In this document: positions 8,516 through 19,167 of the stretch, piece by piece
Layout: each line of letters starts with the position of its first letter
Numbering within the stretch: position 1 is the first letter of the stretch
Source of the DNA: CAVXFB01 sp963760935
Lineage (GTDB): Bacteria; Planctomycetota; Planctomycetia; Pirellulales; Thermoguttaceae
Length of the DNA stretch: 64,000 bases
Direction: 5' to 3'
NCBI GenBank assembly: GCA_963760935.1
Contig: CAVXFB010000008.1
Location: forward strand, 1 to 64,000
Translations under genes and position numbers: made by a program
Notes under the pieces: generated by a model
Database searches by the model: none
Told to the model about the DNA's origin: nothing
Seen by the model: the letters and a program-made list of their open reading frames with translations, nothing else

Positions 8516-9470
8516 AGTGGCAAAATCATTTACGAACGCCTTAACACGACCGATTAGGTTTTTAACCTCTTCTTCTGTGTAAGTGACCTCTATCTCTGAA
8601 ATGTTAGGATGTACTAGTGGATTTCGGATTCCTTCGCACACAGAATGGACAACATTTTTTTTTTTATTGCTTGGTTCAGCATAGTATTGCTGCAGTTCAC
8701 AAGTCTGTTGATTCACCTTAACACGACCAAAGGCCACACTTGGCAGCACCTTTGAATCGAACGGACGGGCCGCATTGGGATGAAGCACTCCGATCACCCA
8801 TGTTGGCTGGAGCGAGAGGCCGCACAGCAGCAGTCCTGAAATGGAACTGCGCGAAGCCGATTGCGTCGCCTTGCTCAAACCGCAGAAACGCTGCTGAGTG
8901 GAGTTCGGATGCCTGGTGAATGCCGCCGACCGTTGATAGGGTGTGCTTGTCGATGGTGACACTGGTTGTTGTTATCCCCGTGAGAATCATATCAGGCCAC
9001 GGCGGACTGAACGAGAACACGGCCGCAGCGCCATGAAACGTCCCGACTGCCACGAGAACCGGCGAATCCTGATTACTGCATTGCACCGCTTTGTTCGTGC
9101 ATATCGCCTGGATGGCTCTATTGAGCGGAGTCGGGTTCACGAGCACGTTGGCTTCCTCGGACAAGCCGGTAAGGTCCGTTGCCTTCTCCGTCGCAATGTG
9201 CGTAACCTCAACGTAGAACTTCTCATCGCCACGACGGCACTTGAAATCAGGTCTTTGCTCTGCTCCTGTGAGTTCCTCGTTCGGTTCGGCGGCCACAGAT
9301 TGGCTTGCCAGCCATCTCCTCACCCCTGCTTCCGCCAGCGCCGCCTCTTCGTCCGCGTTCAGCATCCTCTCCCAGTTCTTGAGGTATCGCGGATCAAACG
9401 CCGACAACCAATGCCGGTGCTCATCGGCGAGTGCGTCACAAAATCGGTTGGTTCGCAATGACGTTGCCAT
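8507..9470 (-). CDS. Hypothetical protein with PD-(D/E)XK-like motif (frameshifted)
   Basis: Starts at ATG 9470 with an AGGA ribosome binding site and reads MATSLRTNRFCDALADE. Around residues 75-90 it has RPDFKCRRGDEKFYVEVTHI, an Asp followed by E-V-T, reminiscent of the core of restriction-endonuclease-like folds although the usual Lys is a Thr. After an indel near 8850 the frame continues with VIGVLHPNAARPFDSKVLP and ends with EVTYTEEEVKNLIGRVKAF. The last 200 bp are much more AT-rich than the rest. It is the last of three unidentified genes running on from the BREX genes. Function unknown; the nuclease idea is inference. Confidence 0.5.
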
Positions 9471-9504
9471 GTCTGATCCTCGCCCTGCGGCTGACCTCCA
9501 TCAC

Positions 9505-10035
9505 TCACTCGCTCCCTGAAGTCCCGAAAGCCAAGCCGTACTTCTGATACATGAATTGAAGAGCGTTCAACACCTGCGGCGAACCGCTTTCCAGTGGTCT
9601 TACCCCGTTCGTCAAAGTCTGACGCAACGCTTGCACGGTCTGAGGAACGGTCCCCTGGTCGAAGCCCGCAATGGGGGAAGTCCTGTCGGCAAAGTTCTGG
9701 TGGTATGCCGCGACACCGGATGGGTGCGGCGTTCCCGTGTCCGCGTCCAAAATCAAAAGGGTTGGGTCAATGTCATAGCATTTCTGGTTGGCCTTGTTCG
9801 CATCGACTCGATACGGGGCGACCAGCATCCAGTCTCGTCCGGTCGCGGCATCCCCGGAAACGGCCACTTCGACATGCGTGCATTTGTCGAGGAGCGACGA
9901 GGGGTGAACCTCGATGTTCGCCTTCTGTTGGTAATCCGGGATGTCGTACACCTTGACGTTGTTGCAGCCGACATCGGCCCACAGCTTCGCCGCCGCTTGC
10001 TGCTTGTCCTCAAACCATGTTTCTTTTCTGCCCAT
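9505..10035 (-). CDS. Hypothetical protein in the BREX operon tail
   Basis: An intact 176-residue soluble protein starting MGRKETWFEDKQQAAAKLW. No signal peptide or membrane helix is visible. It has a mixed alpha/beta look with HVEVAVSGDAATG and PTLLILDADTGTPHP, but no motif I can name. It lies 47 bp after the preceding small ORF and 34 bp before the next gene on the same strand, so it probably shares the BREX transcript. It occupies the place where pglZ would stand in a standard BREX-1 operon, but it is far too short to be PglZ. Confidence 0.55.
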   Translation of the reverse strand: MGRKETWFEDKQQAAAKLWADVGCNNVKVYDIPDYQQKANIEVHPSSLLDKCTHVEVAVSGDAATGRDWMLVAPYRVDANKANQKCYDIDPTLLILDADTGTPHPSGVAAYHQNFADRTSPIAGFDQGTVPQTVQALRQTLTNGVRPLESGSPQVLNALQFMYQKYGLAFGTSGSE

Positions 10036-10082
10036 TGGATGATCTCCGCTATGTGGGTCGCTGCCTTAGTTGTCGTCCACCT

Positions 10083-10328
10083 TCATTTCCCGCTGCCGGC
10101 ATCTGACTCAGGTGACTTCTTCCAGCGGTCGATGGGGTCGCCTGACAGTCGCCATCCAGCCTTCACCATCTCGGCCAGGATGACATAGGAGACGAACGGT
10201 GAGCCGTGATGAATCGTTCCGGCAAACTTGTAGTCCGCAACAAACGCATCGAAGATCGGCCTAAGCTCCTCTGGCAGGGAGTGGCGAGCTTGTTCGTGCT
10301 TGTCAGAGCGTTTCGCGTCATCACTCAT
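10083..10328 (-). CDS. Small hypothetical protein overlapping the end of pglX
   Basis: An 81-residue protein starting at ATG 10328, inside the last codons of pglX (an eight-base overlap), so translation is probably coupled. The sequence contains LPEELRPIFDAFVADYKFA and HHGSPFVSYVILAEMVKAGW, and has no cysteines or membrane helix. The overlap ties it to the BREX operon, perhaps as an accessory or regulatory factor. I do not recognise the family. Confidence 0.55.
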   Translation of the reverse strand: MSDDAKRSDKHEQARHSLPEELRPIFDAFVADYKFAGTIHHGSPFVSYVILAEMVKAGWRLSGDPIDRWKKSPESDAGSGK

Positions 10329-13300
10329 CGGCACTTCCTCCCGTGACTGCCTTCACTTCGGCAAGCAGATCGCCAAACTTGCCGTAGTTGACCTTCACGC
10401 CGTCGTCGAGGTCGAGCTTGATGCGCTGGTCGGCGTAGGGCGCAGTTTTTCGTCGAACTCTCTGTACTTCGGCCAATGTGCCTGACCAAGGTGGCCTTTT
10501 CCAGCTGTTGCGAATGGCGTCTTTGTGCCGCACCGATCTGGCAGCCTTGTCCCGCTGCCCTGTCGGCTCAAATGGGCAATGCGGGCAGTCATCTTGCCGA
10601 GGAGCGGAATCACGTATTCGGTTCGCATTCGGGCGAGCGTCGCTTCGTTGTAGCGATGAAGATAGACGAGGGCCTGGAAGCCTCGCTGCTGGCCACTTGA
10701 AAAGAGCCAATAGATCGGCCGACTTCGGTACATTGGCGGCAGAGTCCGACCATTCCGGGCTGTCGGTTTGCTTCTCAAATGGTGTTTGAAGAAGTCGTCG
10801 GCAAGATAGCGGCGAATCGTTTCCTTTGCGATTCGCCATTTCTTCGGGTCAAGCGCTATGGCCATGAAAGTAAGGTTGTCTTCCAGGGCCTCACGAGGCC
10901 ATACGGCGACGAGGAATGTCTCAAACTGTTTGGCGGCGTCGTCGGCAAACCAGTCCAAATTAGTGATTGGCACGATACCATCGTCATCGGCTGCGAATCT
11001 CGGTATTTCGCCAGATCAAAACCCACGATTCTCCGCTATTGGCGTAGATCAGTCGTGGCTCGTCAAGGCTGTATCGGCCTACCATACAACCAACGGCATA
11101 GGAGATCAGCCGTTTGACGTCTTCGTCCGTTCAGGGCGGTAGAAGGTGATCTGGTTCTCGGGGACTTTGGGGCAAGCTCGTCATTCAAGCCGAAACTCTT
11201 CGCTCAAACGCGCGTCGTCAATCCTCTGTTGGAACGATGCGCATGGCATATCGCCGCCATTGCATCCTTTCGCCAGCAGTCCAGAGCTTCACGAACCGTT
11301 GATCTGAATGACGTGCTTCCCTTCTAACCAGCCGGATAGTTGTTGAAAGTCCCATGATGTTTCGCTTCCATTCCCAATCCTGGCGAGCGATTCCGATACA
11401 CTGCGGCTGCAGCTTCCCGAAAACACTACGTATTGGGTCTTGTCATAAACGACGGTGAACGGGCAATGATTGCCCACATCGCCCACTTGCACCTCAAGGG
11501 TAGGATTCAGTAATTCCAGAAAGTAGTCCACAGCATGGCTCGACAGGAGTGCGAGGAACAACAGATGGTCTTCCTCGTTCGCAAAGCACGAACTTCCCTT
11601 TGGCATCGAAGATAGAACCGGCGTCCGAATGCCTGGCAGCAAAGGGGGAGGAACTCGTCGCCGTCCAAGTAATGGACCGTCTGAAATAGTAATCCGGCTA
11701 CGAGGAAATGCTCGCCCATGCGCAATAGAGCCTCCGCCCCGATCGTTCGCCAGGCGACTACAATCTCGTTGTTCCCATACCACTTTCGGAAGTCTCCACC
11801 TTTGTTGAACGGAAACCATTCGCGATTTGACGCTCATGGCATCATCCGCGGTTGTCGCAGCCAAAGTTTATGTTGGCGAATGCGATACTCCTGCCAGCAA
11901 CCGCAGAGAAGAGTTCGTTATTGCCCGTAGCATGCCGCCTGACGAGGTTGTGCCAGCTCTTCGAAAGTGGAGTTGAGTCTTGAAGACATTGATAACCGTG
12001 TCAGCGGCCCAATATGCAAGTGGTGGTCCCGGGATGACATGGAAGTCGTGTTGGCTCTCGATGCAGAAGCACTGCTCCTGCTATTTCGAGCATGGCTTAA
12101 TCGCTTTATCGCTCTCGAGTCACCATTCAAGGAGGCGAAAAAACGTCGGTTGAAACCTGTGAATGCGGGTTGAGAAAGCAGCGTTGAATTGTAGTTGTTT
12201 ACAACCTCACCGGAGATGTTAGAAAATGCTCTTGGTCCCAAATGGGCCATCGATCGATGGCAAGTGCCATGAAAGAACATGCCGTCGCATCGACTCGTCA
12301 AATGGATGAGAGAAATAGCCAACTGTGCATGGTCACCAAGGCGAAACTCCGTCCAGGGCTCATACAAAGTTCTCCTGCACGTTCAATGAATCGATACAAG
12401 TCTGCTTCGTGGAATCAGGGAAGTCTCGATAACAAGGTCCGCTACCAGTGTATTCATCCGATGCGGCCTCCCATATACGGTGGATTCTGCCACGTGCATC
12501 GTACCTCGCCAGCAAGGTGAGCTTGCTGAATCAATGGCCGCGGAGCGTACAGCTGACTTCTCGAACATGCCGCCGTGGACAATTACATCCTCTACTCGCT
12601 GAGGAATGGCAGGAAATTTCTCGGCCAGTCCTCCTGGCACCCGGATCAGCGAGCCGAACGTCTTGCCATGCTCGAAGAGTTCGATCAGTTGCGTCACATC
12701 GGCCTGCGAGATACCGCCCTCTGACCGCCAGGTTCTTCCGGCTGAACAGCGGAGCCTTCTCGTCAGCGATCTCCTCGAAGAGTTCGCCGAACGGCGGCGG
12801 TTCCTCTTTGAGGATCGGCTGGTTGAGCGCTTCGGTGATCTCCCTGGCATCCAGACCTTTGCTCTCCTGGATCGACAGGACGTGGGGCTGCAACGTCTCG
12901 CTCGAAGAATGCTGCGGTCGTCGGCACGGGCCTTCATCATCAGGGCGAAGGCCGCAAGCTGCGCCGCCCGGTCGTCGATCTCCAGGCCGAAGAGGTTCTT
13001 CTCCAGGATCAGCCGGGGGATGTCCTTGGCCCGATAGCCCCGTTCCTGATAGATCGCCTTCAAGAGGTCGTAGGCTTCGACCAGGATGTGGCCCGAGCCG
13101 CAGGCCGGGTCGAGCAGCGTCAGTTCCTCCGGGTTGAGGCTCTTGGGCGTGATCTCAGCGAGCTTGGCCTGGACTTCCGGCGTCTGCTCGGCAGGCTCGA
13201 TGTAGTATTCCATCTGCCGCTTTGAGCGGCGAGTTCGGATACGTCGCCATCCATTGCCGACCCAGGCTGTTCTGCACGAGGTACTTCACGATCCAGTTGG

Positions 13301-14041
13301 GCGTGAAAAGCTGGGTCGCGGCCGGGATGTCCTCGCTCTTGACGACCTTGCCGATTACCTCGTCCTTCTCGCTCGCTGATGTAGAACTGGTAGAGCCAGC
13401 CGATGATCTCGACCTCCTGCCAGTCCTCTTCGGAAATCTCATCGACCAGCTTGCGGATCAGCGAGTCGGAGTGGAGCAGGTGGTCGGGCAGCGAGCAGTT
13501 CCGTCTCGTCGTCGATCGACTCGAACAGAAACGGCATCGCCCTGTGCAGGGCATTGCACTGGGCCAGCAGCAGCAGCCGGTAGAGTTCCTCTTCCTTCGT
13601 GCCGTCGAGCTTGAGTTCGATCACCTTCTGCTTGTTCAGGCCGGGCAGATCGACGTGCTCGGCATGTTCGACGATCTCGGGCGCGCCGTCGTCGCCTGCC
13701 CGTTACCGGAGGGAGCGGAGGACAGAACCCGGTAGCCGTGGTCCAGGTAGCCGTGCAGTTCCATGAACCGAATGGCGACCAGCCGATTGAACCACGTATA
13801 GGCCATCGCCTCCATCGTCTGATCGAAGCCTTGCCTCTGGATGCGGGCTTCCAGCTTCTTCCGCTTCTCGCCAACCGCCTTCGGGAACGGCACGACCGGC
13901 GATCAGGACCACATCTCCCTGCTCGGTCATCGGCTCGGTCTTCTTGGCCGTCAGCCCGAAGTGCGCCGCCCGAGCGGTGACGGCCTCGATGAACTCACGG
14001 CGGGCCTGGGGAGCGTAGGTTTTCAGCTTATTGCGGTTCAT
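10321..14041 (-). CDS. pglX: BREX-1 adenine-specific DNA methyltransferase PglX (frameshifted)
   Basis: Modifies host DNA at a non-palindromic adenine site in BREX type 1 defence and is also needed for phage exclusion. From ATG 14041 it starts MNRNKLKTYAPQARREFIEA, the usual PglX N-terminus. The AdoMet motif LLDPACGSGHILVEAYDLL lies near 13100, the catalytic NPPYMGG near 12475-12486, HLGPRAFSNISGEVV near 12200, NPTLEVQVGDVGN near 11490, ETSWDF near 11350, and the terminal RPIYWLFSSG and LDLDDGVKVNYGKFGDLL before the stop at 10321. These pieces lie in all three frames, so there are many indels, but the total span (about 1240 codons) is the family length and nothing is missing. It starts 10 bp after brxC. 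Confidence 0.9.
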
Positions 14042-14051
14042 GGGTCGGCTC

Positions 14052-17000
14052 CTATCGAATCTGGATGCGTTCGCCACGGGCATAGGCCTCTTCCAATTCC
14101 TGCCGCAAGGCGTCGAGGAAATCGTCGATGTCGTCTTTGGTTTCGAGGTAGGGCGACTTCACCAGCATGGCTGGCTTGATCTCCTTGCGAGGCTTCACCA
14201 CGACCTTCGGCTCGCCGTCCTCCGGTCTTCTTCTGCTTCTGTTTCAGGAAGTCTTCGATCTTCGCCAGGGCCGCGTCCAAGGCCGCTCGGCTTCCTGGAC
14301 GGCCTGGGCGATGTGGGCCACGCTCTCCTGTCCGCTGGACGGAATCCCGCAGGGCTTCCAGCGGCCCCAGGCACGCTTCGCGAAGCCCTTCGTCGCTTTG
14401 GGCCGTCTCGACCTCCTTCACCAACTGCAGAGTGCAGTTCATTGATGCGGGCGATGGCCTCGTCCCGCCGCTGTGGCGAGAACGGCCGTGTTGATCGCCT
14501 CGACCGTGGAGATCAGGGCCTCGGCCTCGTGGATCGATCTGTAGGGGCTGGGGGCGTGAAGAATCTCCCTCATCCGGTTCAAGGCTGGCCCAGCCTCTGG
14601 CGTCACGCTCCAGTTCCAGCGGTTCAGCCCGAAGCGGTCGTGAAGCCTTGCGGAGCTTCTCCCATGTCGGCTTCTGGTGCTGGTAGAAGTTGTCGATGTC
14701 GTGGAACTCGTTCGACAGGTCGAGCAATGCCGCCTTGTTTTCCAGGAATCGCTCGATGAACTTGGCCGGTTCGTCGGCTGCCAGGAGCGCCTTGATGAGG
14801 CTCAGCCCATCGGTGATCTCGTCTTGGCCGGGGTAGTTGCCGGTGTCGGCCAGGGCCTTGTAGTTGGACAGGCAGGATTGCCACTCCTTGGCACTTTGCC
14901 TTGAGAAACTCGAACAGGCCGTCTTCGCTGTCCGGTCCCATCTCGGAAAACACATCTTTGCCGAGGTTGCGGCACTGTTGCAGCACCTTGGGATCGGTCA
15001 TCTTGCGACGGACGACCGTGATGCTCCGCTGCTTGCGGGGAGCGGTGATGTTCTCGAACACCCGGTCGATGGCAATGGGTGCGCCGCTGGTGACCAGATG
15101 AATTTCGCCCAGCACGAGCAGCCGGGCGACAAGGATCAGCACCTCATCGTCGGACCAGCCGTAGGGCCGCTTCCCAAACTTCTCGATCATCTCGAACAGC
15201 ACGACCGGATGGTTGGCCCGGTCGGAGAGGCTGATGAAGTCCCGTACCTCTTCCATCGCCCGGTCGTTCACGCCTGCCATCGCGGCCTTCTGGATGTCGT
15301 TGGCCCGCAGGATGGCTTGCAGTTCCCGCTTCGGCTCGTCGCTGAACTTGGTGATGTGGGCCATCTTCGGGAACGTGTTGTCGATGAGGTACTCCAGGGC
15401 CTCATCGAGCGCCGACTGCGGGGCCGACGACTTGATCTCTACCCGCTGCCGGCGGCAAAGTAGGTCGCATCGGTCACCAGATTGCCGAGCACATTCTTCA
15501 GCCGTTCCCGCCGCTCCCGGTTGTCCTCGGCCATTGCACGGTGAATGCGTTTGGTCGTTTCGGGCAGGGTGTCGTCGGACTTGGCGCGGAGGTACTTCTC
15601 GGTTTGGAGGTACTGCCGCAGTTCCCGTGCGAGGCTGGGGTCGTCGTCGAGCTTGATGACGACCTGCCCGCCTTCCTGCGCGCTTTCCCGCAGGAAGCGG
15701 GCGTTCTCCCACAGTTCGGGATCGGACTCGCCCAGCGGCGTGAAGACCTGGACCGTCAGGTCTTTGTCCACCCGGCTGCCATAGGGGAAGCCGTCGCAGA
15801 CGCGGTTGAACGAGAAGTCCATCTTGTTCGCTTGGTAGCGATGCTTCGCTCGTGCCCTTGAGAACGTCATCGAAGATGATCTCGCCCAGCAGCTTGGCTT
15901 CTTCGCTGCTGGAGAGGTCGAGCGACTTGATCTCCCGGTTGATGTCCCGCTCCTCGTTGGTGAGGAAGAAGAAGTTGTCGCCGCTGCGGTTGATGAGCGT
16001 TTCCTTCTCCAGCCGCAGCAGGGACTCCTCGATCTGCTTCTTGAGGGCCAGCCGGTCGGCGTCGATCTGGTCGATGCAGAGCGTGACGAGGTTGTCGATG
16101 TTCCCTTCGATCTCATCCACGTAGCGGATCAGGAACAGCACCCGCAGGACCTCGATGTCGAACGGCTTGAGGCTGGCGTTGTCCTTGGCCTGGTCGATGG
16201 TCCGCTTGACGGCGGTGTCGAGGAAGGAGTCGATGGACGGGTAGAAGCGGTACAGCGGGACCAGGACGCCGACCTCGCTCATCGGCCACCGACCTGCGCC
16301 GCCGACTGGAAGGCGTCGAGGATCGACCGCTCGCCACGGGACAGGTGCAGGCCCGTGGCCCCGGCCTTGCGGATCGCCTCGAAGATTTTCTGCAACAGTT
16401 GGAACTGGTACGGGGCGAACGGGTAGTTGCGGCAGAAGTCGTCGGCGTCCTTGTACTGCTTGAACGTCATGCCGACGTTGTGGAAGGAGAGCTGGTTGCG
16501 AAGGATGTCGCCCTTCTCCTTGAAGGTGTCTTCGAGCCAGTCCTTGACCTGCTCGTCGTCCACCTTTGCCAGCAGGCGCTCCTGGATCACTTCATCGACG
16601 TTGGCGCTGGAGAGCGACAGCCGGGTCTTGAAGCGGCCCTGAATCTTGGAGAAGTCGTGCGACTTGGTGCTGCGGAGGTCGCCCAGCACGGCGTCGATGT
16701 CTTCCTGGGAGGTCACGACCACCCAGGCCCGGCCGCCGCACATGGTTCCCAGGTCTTCGGTGATGGTTTGCAGGTTGAGCATCAGGTGGGTGTCGCCGCC
16801 GATGAACTGGCCGACTTCATCGACCAGGAAGATGATGCCGGTGGTCCTTGCCCTTCTGGTCGAGGTACTCCTTGACCCACTTGCAGAAGTTCTCGATGGT
16901 GAGGGAGAAGTTCTCTTCGGCCTTGTCGATCCACTTCTCAGCGGCTTCCTTGCTCTGGCCCGTCGCGGCGGACCAGGCCTCGACGACTTGATCGTGGTTG

Positions 17001-17627
17001 AATTGGTAGGCGTCCCGCTCCTTTTTCCAGTCAGTCCCGCTCGCTTCGTGGAACGCCTGCTCGAAGGCTTCCAGGTTGCCCTTGCTTTCGAGGTATCGCT
17101 CCATGTGGGCGATGTGCGGGTGGTCGGGGCAGAAGCCCTGCATTTCGTTCAACACCTTGAGGAAGACCGAGAGGATGGCGTCCCGGCCCGCCCTGGTGTC
17201 GGCCTTGCTGTCGATGTTGAACAGGATCACGTCGGTGTTGGACGCGACGGCTCGCTTGATGTCGGCGAACAGCATGGCGTCCTGAATCTTCCGCTCGAAG
17301 AAATCGACGGCCTCGCTTCGTCTCGCCGTTGTGATGATGCTCCTCGTTCTCCAGCAGGTACGAGAGAATCTTGAGGAAGTGCGATTTGCCGGAGCCGAAG
17401 AAGCCAGACACCCACACGCCGATCTTGCCTGCGATGTCGGCGTCCTTGGCGTGGTCGATGGCTTCGACGTAGGTCGAGAAGAACCGGCGAAGGTGCTGGT
17501 CAAGCTCCCTGGTGACCACGAACTCGTCGAGTTCCTGCCAGATGGTGGACTCGTCCAACTGATCCGCCTTGACGACGCCGTTGATGGGGCGGCAGATGTC
17601 CTTCTTGAAGAGTTCTTTGACTTGCAT
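14052..17627 (-). CDS. brxC: BREX system P-loop ATPase BrxC/PglY (frameshifted)
   Basis: Large ATPase of BREX phage-defence systems. It starts MQVKELFKKDICRPINGVVK at 17627 and soon shows the P-loop GFFGSGKSHFLKILSYLL. Further family segments appear in different frames: FLVDEVGQFIG-like residues near 16810, LQTITEDLGTMCGGRAWVVV near 16750, LSLSSANVDEVIQERLL near 16600, and YRFYPSIDSFLDTAVK near 16240. Several single-base indels split it into at least six open frames, yet the span of 1192 codons equals a full-length BrxC and the stop at 14052 is in place. It lies 11 bp after brxB and 10 bp before pglX. Confidence 0.9.
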
Positions 17628-17638
17628 GGCCGTTGCTC

Positions 17639-18227
17639 CTATGGGATCAGCCGGAAGGCCCGGTAGTAGTTGTCTTGTTTTTCCTTGTCCCGGATTTTGC
17701 CGAACAGCCGGAAGGAAACCTGTCGTAAATGCCCGGGTAGAACATGACCACGGGGGTCTTGCCCGTGAACCTGTGCAGGTTGTTCAGCACGCTGTTTGAC
17801 CGCAGAAACGGCCACACATTGCCGACGCCGGAGATCAGGACCAGATCGGTCTGGCCGCTCGGAATCAGTTCCGCCAAGCAGCGGAGCGAGCTTCTCGGGG
17901 TGCAGCACCTTTTCGAGGTGCTTGCGGAGATGGTCCTTGCCCTTGGTCTTCTCCATCTCGAAGGACTTGTCGAGCAGGCCACGGCTCTTGAGATGTTGGA
18001 TGACGAAGTCGAACAGGTTGACGTGAACAACCTGCAGTCCCGGCTTCTGCTTGGGGATGTGGTCGAGCAGGAAACAGGATGTGCTGCCGGACCACCAGTT
18101 CTTTCTCCGGTGGGTAGTCGAAAATGAAGTAGGGGATCTCGTTGCCGACCCCATCGGCAGCGAGGAAGTCGTCGGACGTGATCCGGTGCAATATCTGGTT
18201 CAGTCGTTCTTCAAAGCGATCGGTCAT
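17639..18227 (-). CDS. brxB: BREX protein BrxB (DUF1788; frameshifted)
   Basis: Small BREX-1 core protein of the DUF1788 family, about 195 residues. It begins MTDRFEERLNQILHRITSDD and continues EIPYFIFDYPPEKELVVRQH. Other frames carry VVHVNLFDFVIQHLKSRGLL, LVLISGVGNVWPFLRS and VVMFYPGIYD, all typical of BrxB, and it ends with YYRAFRLIP. Its ATG overlaps the brxA stop as ATGA, so the two are translationally coupled. At least two indels interrupt it. BrxB is thought to interact with other BREX components; its exact role is not known. Confidence 0.87.
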
Positions 18228-18813
18228 GTTCCCACCTGGATGCACCGCAGGACATACTGCTCGTCGTGTTGTTCGAGGTATCGCAGAACCGGCTTGACGA
18301 TGTGGACCGTTTGGAGCTTGCGGGTCTTCGTGCTGTCAATGTAGCCGGCCTCGCCAGAATGGTGAAGATGGAGGAGCGAAGCCGAGTGATGGTCGATTCA
18401 CTCCACTGCGGCATGTCGGGATCACGGCCCCGGCAGTCGTCGATGTAGTCGGCCCAGAGCGTGAGCGCAAGGCTATCCTTGAACGTCCGGTACTGCTCCC
18501 GCACGACAAGATCGAGGAAGTCACCGAGCAGATAGCTGGCCTTCACGGCGGCGGCGAGGCAGGCGTGCGTGGCTTCGACGGCCGAGCCGTCCCGGACGAG
18601 TTTCCAAAGGGGCGACTTCAACCTGGCGAGGCGACCACGTATGAGGACGGAGAGCCGCTTGGCGGTCTTGGGGCTGCGGGCTTGGAGGACGTTCTCGTCG
18701 TAGATCGCCTTCCGCCATTGCTCGTCGGTGACTTCGCGTAGCAATAGGCCAGCGATGACCCTGCTTTCAGGGACTTTCAATGCACCCGCCGTGATGTCAG
18801 CACTGTATCGCAT
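18224..18813 (-). CDS. brxA: BREX protein BrxA (DUF1819; frameshifted at C-terminus)
   Basis: First gene of the BREX-1 operon, DUF1819 family, a small helical protein reported to bind DNA. It starts MRYSADITAGALKVPESRVI at 18813 behind an AGAGGG ribosome binding site. The body has VLQARSPKTAKRLSVLIRGR and LALTLWADYIDDC. An indel near 18330 shifts the last 45 residues into another frame, which ends with the expected EQYVLRCIQVG. The stop overlaps the start of brxB. Upstream, a 354-bp divergent gap separates it from the CBASS operon. Confidence 0.87.
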
Positions 18814-19006
18814 ACTGGGGACTACCCTCTTGGAGAAAACGCTTTTCACAAACATTTGTCGGCATCAGGCTTCCGAATTAGAACGAATTGTATCATCTAT
18901 GAATCGACCTGTAAATAGTTGCGTAAGTCATTGCAGTTAATTATGTTACGATTCAGTATAGTCCAGGACTGGAATTTCCAACCTGTATTTCAAGCCTGGA
19001 TCACCC

Positions 19007-19035
19007 TTTACGCCGGAATGGTCAGTCGCTATAAT
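19007..19035 (+). promoter_or_regulatory. Candidate promoter of the CBASS operon
   Basis: In the 354-bp gap between divergent brxA and the CD-NTase, TTTACG (19007-19012) and a perfect TATAAT (19030-19035) are spaced 17 bp apart, 133 bp before the CD-NTase start. The rest of the gap (18814-19167) is AT-rich near the brxA side and holds no convincing gene. Confidence 0.5.
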
Positions 19036-19167
19036 CCGGGCATGATGGACTGGGAGACGCAGAGACTGACAGCCAAAAATCTCCCGCCGGACTACCTCGA
19101 CATGTATCAAATGCCCTAGACGTGGCGTCGGTATTGCGGAGCCGTTGGTCCGCGCGGAGAGAAACTA

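Noticed and set aside
11289..12367. Separate genes between the two ends of pglX
   Set aside because: The open frames here contain HLGPRAFSNISGEVV, NPTLEVQVGDVGN and ETSWDF, which are the middle of PglX read in shifted frames, not an insertion.
18919..19119. Small ORF between brxA and the CD-NTase
   Set aside because: It starts inside an AT-rich promoter-like region, has no ribosome binding site, overlaps the candidate TATAAT of the CBASS operon, and shows no family features.
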